From Aplidium turbinatum (lineage: Eukaryota; Chordata; Ascidiacea; Aplousobranchia; Polyclinidae): 64,000 nucleotides of DNA. Shown here piece after piece: positions 10,548-18,781 of this stretch. The notes beneath the pieces were generated by a model. It was given only the letters and a program-made list of their open reading frames with translations, was not told where the DNA came from and ran no database searches. The first letter of the stretch is position 1, and every line of letters begins with the position of its first letter. Location of the stretch: assembly GCA_918807975.1 (NCBI GenBank), contig OU964934.1, positions 17,422,001-17,486,000 of the forward strand, in the 5' to 3' direction. The translations under genes and the position numbers were made by a program.

Positions 10548-12476
10548 ATGCCAAGCAAAAAGGCAAAGCATGGTGCTTTGATACCATTTGAGAATGGTTT
10601 ATACGAGATGGTTCGTAATATTAAGTTCAAACCCATTTACAATTCTTTTCAGGGAAAACTAACTAATGACATTAAGAATATTATTAACTCTACGGATCTG
10701 TTGATATCAGCAGATAAAACTACTAACTTATACAAAGTTAAAACCCAGGATTATAAAAAATTGCTTAATGATAATGTATCGGCAAAATACAAAAAGGTGA
10801 ATCCTGCTATCAGTGACACGATCAATACTGAGGCTAAAAAGATTGCCAAGGCGTTAAAGGTTGATGATCGGGTTGAAAAAGTATCAAGCAACCCAGCGTT
10901 TATTACGCTAAAAGATCATAAACCAAATTTTACATCGAACCCTAAATGCAGGTTGATTAACCCTTCCAAGTCCCAGATTGGCCGTATAAGTAAACAATAC
11001 TTGGACTCTATTAACGTAACCATTCGTAATGCATCACGACTGAATCAATGGAAAAACACAGACTCTGTGTTATCCTGGTTTAAGGCTATTCCATCTAAAC
11101 GTCAATGCACCTTTATGAAATTTGACATTGTTGATTTTTATCCATCCATTACGGAGGAACTTTTGTGTAAAGCAATTGAGTTTGCCAAACCATTTATGGA
11201 TTTGGACGATTGTATCATACAAACAATTTTCCATGCTAGGAAATCGTTGCTTTTTGATGGTGGTGAAACTTGGGCTAAGAAAGATGGTTTGTTTGACGTT
11301 ACAATGGGCTCATTTGATGGTGCTGAGATTTGTGAGTTGGTCGGCTTGTTTCTTTTGAACGAACTTTCTGCTATTGTTGACAGAGACATGCTTGGCTTAT
11401 ATCGTGATGATGGTCTGGCTATTTTGCGTAATTTATCCGGCCCTAAGATTGATCGTTTGAGAAAGAATGTCATTCAATTATTTAAACTACATGGCTTAAA
11501 TATTACTGTGGATACTGGTCTAATTGAAACTGATTTTCTTGACGTCACTTTGAATTTGCTATCTGGTAAATTCTGGCCTTATAGAAAACCCAATAATGAT
11601 CCAATTTACATCCATGCCCAGTCCAATCACCCACCCAACATTAAGAGACAAATCCCGACTATGATTTCAAAGCGATTGTCCGCCACATCATTTGGCCAAA
11701 ATGAATTTGATAAGACTGCATCTGTTTATAACGATGCCCTTTTGAAAAGTGGTTTTGCGGAGAGAGTTTGCTACAACCCTGCTAATAACTTACGAACATC
11801 TAGGAAAAGGAGCCGGAAAATTTTATGGTTTAACCCTCCTTTCAGCTTGCAGGTTGATAGCAATATTGGTAAGGAATTTTTCAAACTTGTTTCCATACAC
11901 TTTCCGCCCCATCATAGATTGCACAAAATATTCAACCGTAATACTATTAAGCTGAGCTACAGTTGTACTCCGAATGTTGCAAGCGTCATATCCTCCCACA
12001 ATAAAGCAATATTGCAGGCTGATAATATACCATCGCAGCCTGGTTGCAATTGTAGGGTGAGGCCAGAATGTCCTTTGAATGGGCAATGCTTGCAGAAGGC
12101 CATTGTTTACAAAGCTACCATTGATAACAGCCCGAAGGTTCTTAATTACATTGGTTGTTGCGAAACTACTTTTAAAAAACGTTTTTCCAACCATAAATGT
12201 ACCTTCATGGATAGGTCTAAACGAAACAGTACCGAACTATCTAAGGCAGTTTGGGACCTTAAGGACAAGGGTGTTGATCCTAAAATAACTTGGTCCATCC
12301 ACAGCTGTGCTCGGCCTTATAGTGGTGGTGGTCGTAACAATTGTGGCCTATGTTTGGCTGAAAAGCTGGCCATTCTGAAGGCTGATAGTGGCCACCTTTT
12401 GAACAAGCGTTCGGAACTGGTCGGCAAATGTCGTCATAGAAACAAATTTAAACTCAAGTACTTCAAAATAAAATAA
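10548..12476 (+). CDS. Penelope-like RT / GIY-YIG endonuclease, N-terminally truncated
   Basis: A 642-codon open frame. It equals residues 73-706 of the copy B protein, preceded by eight residues from the joined leader (MPSKKAKH), so this ATG is an accident of truncation rather than the family start. RT motifs FDIVDFYPSI and YRDDGLA, the four-cysteine cluster, and the complete GIY-YIG set including YIG (LNYIG) are present. Only a few residues differ from copy B. The RT and endonuclease domains look intact, but without the N-terminal segment the protein may not work. Its message would end in the ACAGGT array and, before the transposon insertion, a hammerhead. Confidence 0.9.
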   Translation: MPSKKAKHGALIPFENGLYEMVRNIKFKPIYNSFQGKLTNDIKNIINSTDLLISADKTTNLYKVKTQDYKKLLNDNVSAKYKKVNPAISDTINTEAKKIAKALKVDDRVEKVSSNPAFITLKDHKPNFTSNPKCRLINPSKSQIGRISKQYLDSINVTIRNASRLNQWKNTDSVLSWFKAIPSKRQCTFMKFDIVDFYPSITEELLCKAIEFAKPFMDLDDCIIQTIFHARKSLLFDGGETWAKKDGLFDVTMGSFDGAEICELVGLFLLNELSAIVDRDMLGLYRDDGLAILRNLSGPKIDRLRKNVIQLFKLHGLNITVDTGLIETDFLDVTLNLLSGKFWPYRKPNNDPIYIHAQSNHPPNIKRQIPTMISKRLSATSFGQNEFDKTASVYNDALLKSGFAERVCYNPANNLRTSRKRSRKILWFNPPFSLQVDSNIGKEFFKLVSIHFPPHHRLHKIFNRNTIKLSYSCTPNVASVISSHNKAILQADNIPSQPGCNCRVRPECPLNGQCLQKAIVYKATIDNSPKVLNYIGCCETTFKKRFSNHKCTFMDRSKRNSTELSKAVWDLKDKGVDPKITWSIHSCARPYSGGGRNNCGLCLAEKLAILKADSGHLLNKRSELVGKCRHRNKFKLKYFKIK

Positions 12477-12790
12477 ATTCCTTTTGATTTTCACAGGTTT
12501 TTAAAATTTCATTTGATTTTTACAGGCTATAAATCTCATTTAATTTTTACAGGTTTATAAACAGATTTTATTTCATTTGTTCAGGACACTACAGGTTACA
12601 TCATCACAATTCCTTGGGATTTTTACAGGTTATAATTTTGAAAAAATGGAATTTCATTTGATTTTTACAGGTTATAATTTTGAAAAAATGGAATTTCATT
12701 TGATTTTTACAGGTTGTAAAACTCATTTAATTTTTACAGGTTTAAAAACAATTTTTGTTCATTCTGTTCAGATTACTACAGGATTCGCCG
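12477..12790 (+). repeat. Array of TTTTTACAG|GT motifs (copy C 3' region)
   Basis: About nine degenerate units. One 42-bp unit, with a TTTTGAAAAAATGGAATTTC core, is duplicated here but single in copy B, which shows that the array expands by unit duplication. Confidence 0.7.
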
Positions 12791-13137
12791 ATCATAACAA
12801 GCATTTTGCTTCTTTGTGATGTCATAGATGTTGCCATCATTGTTGCTTGGTTTCCATTGGGACAAATTGATTGAAACTTTATCGTGGCGGATGGAGGCTG
12901 TCCTTAGTAATTCTGGAGTTTTTTTCTACAGATTGGATTACGGTTATAATATTTAATATCTTTTCAGGAATTTAGGTTTAGAGGTTTTTTTGCAGATTAA
13001 ATTACAGTTGTAATATTTAATATCTCCTCAGGAAGTACAGGTTTAGAGATTTTTTTTGGCAGATTAATTTACAGTTGTAATATTTAATATCTTTTCAGAA
13101 TTATCGATTCTTTACTGTTTACATGTTTTTTGCAGAC

Positions 13138-13143
13138 CTTCTG
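13138..13143 (+). other. First half of a hammerhead split by transposon insertion
   Basis: The target site CTTCTG spans helix I and the start of CUGAUGA. The duplicate at 16631-16636 leads straight into the rest of the ribozyme (ATGATCCGTTAGG, GAAAC, TGTAAAGG). The transposon therefore split the copy C hammerhead in its core. Because the duplicated bases rebuild CTTCTGATGA on the right, only the 5' strand of helix I is displaced. Confidence 0.75.
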
Positions 13144-13867
13144 GGCAGTTCCATGATAAGGACAACCAACCCATCAAAACATATTTTTTATTTGATAACA
13201 ATAAAAATGGTATCATTGGAAAGCTTATTCTTTCTAGTTTTCAGAAAATAAAAATATTTGGCCCCCACCCAAAATGGTTGGAAGTTATGCCTCAGTAAGC
13301 GAACATTACTTCAAATGTCAAAAATATCATGAAAAATACTCATATACTGAATTGTGAAGCTTCTGATTGATATTTCAAGAAACTTTGTCAATACTGCAGT
13401 TGTACAATCAGAAATGAGTGTAAGATTGATCTCTAAAAAAAAATTTTTTTTAACAAGATGTAATGTTGGACTTATAGCATGTAGGACTTCGACCTGGGGG
13501 TCCTGTACGTCCGTCACAAATTTTTTCCTTTATTTTATTTAAAAAAATTATCAGATGAATTAAAATTTTGAAACTTCATTTCTTCTTTTAGTTCCTAAAT
13601 ACCAACCTACAACCCAAATGGTTTTCTAAAATTTTTTGTTTAACTAAGTAAAAATGCGTGACGGATGTACACTGTAATGGAATTTCCATCATGTACGTCC
13701 GTCACGTACGTCCATCACAGGTTTTTATACTGTTTAACTAACTTTAACTTAGTCATTTTGTGGTGCTTAATGCAGGGATCATGCTTATGTTGTCCCTATA
13801 TTCATGCTGTCACTGATTTAAAAAGTTATTATACCAGGTACGGTATCACAAATCTTAGTTATTTTTG

Positions 13868-14212
13868 GGCAGTTCCATTGTGACGGACGTACCATTCAGA
13901 GAGTTATAACAGTCTATAATTGTTGATAAAATAGAAATCTAGGCAATTCTACTACATAGCAAGAAAGGGTACCTACCACTATAAAATCACCCCAAAAATT
14001 ATTTCCTGGCTGCTTCCTTTAAAATAGATACAGCTCGTTTATCATGCATGACAGACGTATGCAGAGAAACAAGAAATAATAAGTATGATACCTTTCGTAA
14101 GATGCAAAATGCTCTGAATTGTACACAGGTAACTACAATTTTTTAACCTGATTAGTTTAATGAATGAATCAACTAACTCACAAAAGTTGTTGCACAAACT
14201 TATATACCTATT
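13868..14212 (+). repeat. Left inverted arm of the 3.5-kb DNA transposon
   Basis: Pairs with 16295-16630. Shared landmarks are the GACGGACGTACCATTCAG block, the ATCATGC block and a terminal GTTGTTGCACAAA block. Confidence 0.8.
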
Positions 14213-14222
14213 TGTTATTATA

Positions 14223-14513
14223 CCTTCCAACTAAGGAGAATCTAATGAAGACATAAACGAAGCAGAAGAAAGTGTTTGCTATCAAAAAAGTGATTGGGTA
14301 CTTGTTGAATATGATCTTAGTGAATTTTACCCTGGTGAAGTTCAACAAGTAGTCGGCACAAACTACGAAATTTAGGTGATGCCCACAAGTGGCAGTGTGT
14401 GGCGATGGCCTCACCTGAGGACAAAATTGTTTACACTGACGAAAAAGTTGCAAAGAAATTGAATCAACCTGAGGTGGTTGGATACCGTAGACAATTTAAA
14501 TTTAAAGGGGTTT
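14223..14513 (+). pseudogene. C-terminal fragment of a transposon protein
   Basis: Translation gives ...NEDINEAEESVCYQKSDWVLVEYD, then LSEFYPGEVQQVVGTNYEI; after a frame change it continues ASPEDKIVYTDEKVAKKLNQ and PEVVGYRRQFKFKGFEV before a stop. The pattern 'DWVLVEYD..YPGEV..V..Y.....WRWP' looks like a small SH3/Tudor-like C-terminal domain that I associate with transposon-encoded proteins of marine invertebrates, not with a named enzyme. The fragment has one stop and one frame change and ends shortly before the nested MITE. It is the only coding trace in this transposon, so the family remains open. Confidence 0.5.
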
Positions 14514-14882
14514 GAAGTTTAGAGACGTTGACTAAACTGCAAACTAGTTCTTTTGAAAATTCTTTAGTAGGATTCATTTTGTATCATTATTGTTTGTTTT
14601 TTTGTTTGTTTATGGTTGTTAAACTGTTAGTTTTTCTATGCACAACTGCACGCACATGATATGTTATTTAGCCTGTGCTTTAACTGGGATTCCGTCTGGG
14701 CTTCACTAATTTTTCTGAAAATGTGTTAAAGTTTTCTTACTGCAGTATTCAGCGTACTATGGAAATGAGCACTGTGTTTTGTAGCATTGTAATCTTGTAT
14801 GTGCATGTAGATACGCTTGTTATGTGGATCTATTGTATACCGGTATTGGCTACCATCTGAATTTTAACACTTGTACAATGTA

Positions 14883-15869
14883 GGGGAAGGGAAGGTAATT
14901 TGATACACTTTTAACATTTTTGCCTGTTAACTGAAAATTACGTGACACAAACTATTGATTTCAAGTTGAAATGAAAGTCTGATCCCTTACACACTTTTTA
15001 AAAACATTTTCACTTTTTTATTTTTGTTACTTTTTTTTTAATTGAAATTTTAAAAACGTCACTCAAATGTATCAATTTACCTTCCATGGAAGGTAAATTG
15101 ATACACCGGGAAGGTAATTTGATACAGTAAAACTAACACAAAAATCCCTTTTGACAGCAAAGCAATAATGAAAATATAATATGTGGTTGGCGTGCTTGGG
15201 TGCAAGGATGACTGTTGAGGCCTATTTGTGCAGCGAAGCTTCTGCAGCGGGATGGACATGGGAAGAATGATTGGCTGGAGTTCTTATTCAAGAGGCGTGC
15301 CTTACGCTGTTCTCGTTTTTTGACAGCAGATAGCGTGTAAGCCTACAAAAGCTTATAATAGTTGTTTCCCAAAGTAGCAGGTCTAGTTAATAAAGAACAA
15401 CTTATTTAAATCAACTAGATCAATGACAACATTTATTACAGTCACAAAAAAGAATTTAATGTGCTGTATCAATTTACCTTCCCCGCATGTATCAATTTAC
15501 CTTTTTCAAAAAAAGTTATAAAATTTTGATTTTTGTATGCTTGGATGCACATTGCAGACAAAACGTGACATGCTCTTGAAGCCTTATCAATGTACTGTCA
15601 AATGAGTTTGGTTTCATCTTTCAGGAACTTTTCTTTAATTTTCCAGATGGAAATAATCGTGAGTTAAAAAATTTACGAAAAAACTCAAAAAACACACTTT
15701 TACTATTTTATGCCACAAAAGCACGAATTAGCTGCATGGTGCAATTTTGTAGGCATTATTTTCACAGATCGTCCACCTAATAACAATATTTTTGACTAAT
15801 ATTTTTTGTATATTTCTGTAGGGGTGGTGTATCAAATTACCTTCCGTATCAAATTACCTTCCCTTCCCC
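14883..15869. mobile_element. TA-flanked MITE nested in the DNA transposon
   Basis: The ends GGGGAAGGGAAGGTAATTT and ...ACCTTCCCTTCCCC are flanked by TA on both sides (14881-14882, 15870-15871), as in Tc1/mariner-type insertions. The motif GGAAGGTAATTTGATAC recurs inside in both orientations (near 15085, 15108, 15465, 15488, 15828), including a palindromic pair at 15081-15105. There is no coding capacity. Confidence 0.85.
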
Positions 15870-16294
15870 TACATCAGTCACAATAATTGGAAATTACTGC
15901 GCTGATAACAATTGATATTCACTGCCAAAATTCAAATTAAGCTGTTTTCTATAACTATGTGTGTATGCCTGTACGGCACTACAGCAACAACACAAGTGAT
16001 TCTACTGGGAATGAAAAATAAACCATTTATATAAAAATTAGTTCATTTTAATATTGGACGAAAGAGCTCAGTTTTCCACTATACTTGTAATTACTTGTAT
16101 ATAGTCTCAATTAAAACATATTGGCAATTATAGCCCATCCATTAACTTTAGAACTATGTAGGCCTATGCGATTTTTCACTTCTTTATAGTAGACTTCTTG
16201 CACCTTTCTTGCTTAAAATTCAGAGTCGTACGTCCGTCACGAAAATTTTGTACGTCCGTCACGTTACATTCTGGGGCATAGTGTATTCAATTCA

Positions 16295-16630
16295 TACAAT
16301 AAATTTGTGCAACAACTTTTGTGAGTTAGTTTATTCATTCATTAAACTAATCAAGTTAAAAAATTGCAGTTACCCGTGTACAATTCAGAGCGTTTCGTAT
16401 CTTACGAAAGGTACTTATGATTTCTTGTTTCTCTGCATACGTCCGTCACGCATGATAAACGAGCTGTATCTATTTTACAGAAAGCAGCTAGGAAATAATT
16501 TTTGGGGTGATTTCATAGTGGTGGGGTACCCTTTCATGCTATGTAGTAGAATTGCCTAGATTTCCATTTCATCAACAATTATAGACTGCTATAACTCTCT
16601 GAATGGTACGTCCGTCACGATGGAACTGCC
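16295..16630 (-). repeat. Right inverted arm of the 3.5-kb DNA transposon
   Basis: Inverted partner of 13868-14212. Contains three GTACGTCCGTCAC-type motifs nearby (16228, 16248, 16437). Confidence 0.8.
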
Positions 16631-16705
16631 CTTCTGATGATCCGTTAGGTGAAACAATTTGTAAAGGCTTCAGATAGTAATAACTACATTTGATTTATAT
16701 ATATA
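16631..16705 (+). other. Remainder of PLE copy C 3' end
   Basis: Continues the hammerhead (GAAA, ACA/TGT helix III, AAGG) and the terminal TAGTAATAACTA block of the PLE family up to a TA run, where the hAT begins. Confidence 0.85.
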
Positions 16706-17321
16706 CAGGGCTGCGATTTTTGCCTTTTTCGGTGACGAGGTCACTCGACACGCGCCATCACTATTCGACAAACGCCGTGCCTTACGAAAAAAAAAACGAA
16801 AAAAAAAAGGAAAATAAAAAGGCAAAAAAAAACTGAGAGAGAACTAAACGTCGTCAGGTCGAGGAACAATCGGGGGGGGGGGGCATCACGTGATGCAATC
16901 ATAAGAGTGCTGACTTACGTAAACTTTCTTGCGCCAGGTACTTCAAAGCAAGGTCTAAATGTGACGCTTCACACGAGAAACTCCCAAGGCGTCAGCGCCG
17001 CCATTTTGAACACTGCGGGAGAATGCTTTGATCGAAGTTCCAACGCCTGGCATCAAACATTTCGCCACACACGTTTTGTGCTATTCGACACAACGGGTTT
17101 CTTTTATAGATAAAATAACCGAAGTAGGCTACTTTAATTGTCAACGTGTTTGCAAGTTTGTATTTATGTCTTACTTATGCACTTGTTTCAAGCTTGCAGA
17201 AATGTTTTGCAATGTGTATAAGAAATAGCAGACAGATAAACACGGTTGCAACTTGACTTCCATCCACTAAAAGGTTTTCTGTGATTACGTAATGGGCGAT
17301 TTTGCATTCACAAAAGCACAC

Positions 17322-17390
17322 AACCCAGCTGGCAAAACCCGTCGTTTTTACATTGATTCAACGTCTGCAGACGTTGAATCGAAAAATATA
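17322..17390. repeat. Hairpin MITE family copy H2
   Basis: The left arm runs CCCAGCTGGCAAAACCCGTC to a perfect core ATTGATTCAACGTCTGCAGA; the right arm is cut short after GTTGAATC. Confidence 0.7.
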
Positions 17391-17574
17391 CTAGAGTAGT
17401 CTATCACGAGTCACGACCGCACTGTTTGATTTGTAGTGATGTACTGTACCAAAAGTAGCGATACGCACGCTGTTACGTTAAATAACTCAGGGGGAAAAGT
17501 AAGTTAATTTTGGGTTGATTCAACATTCGAGTCCGCACAAATCTATTTAATTTTCCTGGCGGGTTACATTGCGT

Positions 17575-17661
17575 ACCCAGACAGCAAAAATCATCATTTT
17601 TACATTGATTCAACGTTTACAGACGTGAAGTCAATGCAAAAATAACGAATTTTGCTGCCTG
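17575..17661. repeat. Hairpin MITE family copy H3
   Basis: A nearly full hairpin of about 87 bp, CCCAGACAGCAAAA... to ...TTTTGCTGCCTG, with several arm mismatches. Confidence 0.75.
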
Positions 17662-17879
17662 CGTAACAATGCCCAAGAATAAATTTACGTTTGTTTTACA
17701 TTAATTCGACATCTAGCGACTTTGAATTATCATAAAATAATGTTAATTGTTCAACCAAGTACCGGTGACAAATTAATATCTCACTGCGAGATGATTGCCT
17801 CGATTTACGTTTACACTAACATAATTTCGGCACAACTGGGATACTGCGAGCAAACACGAGTCTGTTTGATAAAGAACTA

Positions 17880-18205
17880 GCTGTCAGAATCGGAATCATA
17901 AGACGCTGTATGGGAGGATGAAGCTGTCGCATCGTCACTGGAATACTTGAAGACGCAAAACTGCCCGTTCATGAACGCGCAATGCCATATGATCAGAAGC
18001 ATTATTTTTCTTTTCTGCCGAAGAACCGTTTATCTAATTTCGTATTACTTTTTTAACTTGACCCCGTAGCTTTTCTAATTCCGATTTGTTTCCGTCATAA
18101 AATTCTTTACAAATTTTGCAAAATACCACACTAACTTTTCCTTCTGTTTGATAATCTATAGCAGGTAAATTCCACTTTTTAACTGTATTTTCTTTCACGA
18201 TGATT
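17880..18205 (-). pseudogene. hAT transposase remnant: N-terminal zinc finger and acidic tail
   Basis: On the minus strand, 18205-18010 reads VKENTVKKWNLPAIDYQTE, GKVSVVFCKICKEFYDGNKS, then ..INGSSAEKKNNASDH and a histidine-alanine segment. The CxxC plus later DHM...H pattern matches the BED-like N-terminus of hAT transposases. Just beyond (17955-17880) the frame reads YSSDDATASSSHTASYDSDS, an acidic serine-rich tail typical of a C-terminus. The catalytic middle is missing, which fits an internal-deletion derivative. Confidence 0.65.
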
Positions 18206-18703
18206 TATATTCGCAAAGACACCGGTAAACAATAAGCATTCGATGAAAGAATAACATTTGCGTAACAATTAAGCCAGTATTCATAAAGTGGCAAACTTTT
18301 TACAGTTCACAAGAGCATTGTCATCACATAAAATAGCTTGCGTGATGTTCTGGGCTACCGCCGTGTGACACGCGATGAAGAAGCGCATAAAATTTCGTTT
18401 GATTAAACATTAAAGCATACGGCAATTGTCGCAGCAATCTAAGGTGTGTTGATTTGGCGACGGCAATGTTTTTGCCGTCGTAGATGGAATCACTCAACCA
18501 GCGTGCGATTAAAAACTTAAAGTAAGTGACTCTGATACCACACAACTTGTGCGGTAACTCGTGGCCAAACGCTTATAATCTGACTCTTGTGACGTCATAT
18601 TACTATTCGACAAACAAGCGTAGAATTTTTGGTCGTTCGACAAAAAAGAAAAAATCGCAGCCCTGTATATATACTTATATATATATGCGTCTGTTCAATT
18701 TAC

Positions 18704-18781
18704 CTAGTAGACGATTGTACAGGTAACATGCGCATTGCTGCATAGCATATGACCACTTCCACGATCGGGAGGAAGACAAAC
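18704..18781 (-). CDS. MBOAT1/2-like: MBOAT gene 2 exon 3
   Basis: Acceptor TTTGTTCAG|GTTTG, donor ACTAG|GTAAAT. Encodes a hydrophobic stretch around VEVVICYAAMRMLPV. Ends in phase 2 (AG|). The hAT begins 39 bp beyond the donor. Confidence 0.7.
   Translation of the reverse strand, partial: VCLPPDRGSGHMLCSNAHVTCTIVY

Larger units (their letters stand above)
7706..13137. repeat. Large palindrome formed by PLE copies B and C
   Basis: The arms are about 7706-10236 and 10567-13137, near-identical by eye over roughly 2.5 kb, with a spacer of about 330 bp. The right arm carries one extra 42-bp duplication in its 3' array (12632-12716). The arms meet at the 5' ends of the two elements. The near-identity implies a recent event or ongoing arm-to-arm gene conversion. 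Confidence 0.9.
13144..16630. mobile_element. DNA transposon (family unassigned) inserted in PLE copy C
   Basis: The ends GGCAGTTCCAT... and ...ATGGAACTGCC are flanked by a 6-bp direct repeat, CTTCTG (or 4-bp TTCT if GGG is counted in the ends). The sequence resumes exactly in the interrupted PLE. Strong inverted arms of about 340 bp lie at 13868-14212 and 16295-16630. The left end motif GGGCAGTTCCAT also occurs at 13143, so 720 bp of extra sequence sits outside the better-matched left arm. At least eight copies of a GTGACGGACGTAC motif lie in both subterminal regions. Only a C-terminal coding fragment remains. Confidence 0.8.
10510..16705 (+). mobile_element. Penelope-like element copy C, 5'-truncated and split by a DNA transposon
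   Basis: A short leader (10512-10567), also found inverted at the 3' end of the family, joins the coding region part-way in. The coding frame and 3' array run to 13143. The remainder of the hammerhead and TA-rich tail continues at 16631-16705, after a 3487-bp insertion. The tail is then interrupted by the hAT at 16706. Confidence 0.85.
16706..18665. mobile_element. hAT transposon, internally deleted, in the PLE TA tail
   Basis: The ends CAGGGCTGCGATTTTT and AAAAATCGCAGCCCTG are perfectly inverted and flanked by the 8-bp repeat TATATATA. The interior contains a G-run (16871-16882), two hairpin-family insertions and a minus-strand transposase remnant consisting of only the N-terminal zinc finger and an acidic tail. 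It is a deletion derivative that could only move in trans. Confidence 0.92.

Noticed and set aside
10548-10571. ATG at 10548 as the natural start of the PLE protein
   Set aside because: Its first eight codons come from a leader joined part-way into the coding region; copy B shows about 72 further N-terminal residues.
13144-16630. A Polinton, because of the 6-bp duplication and long inverted arms
   Set aside because: It is far too short, has different tips, and shows no polymerase, integrase or capsid-like coding. It is treated as a plain DNA transposon.
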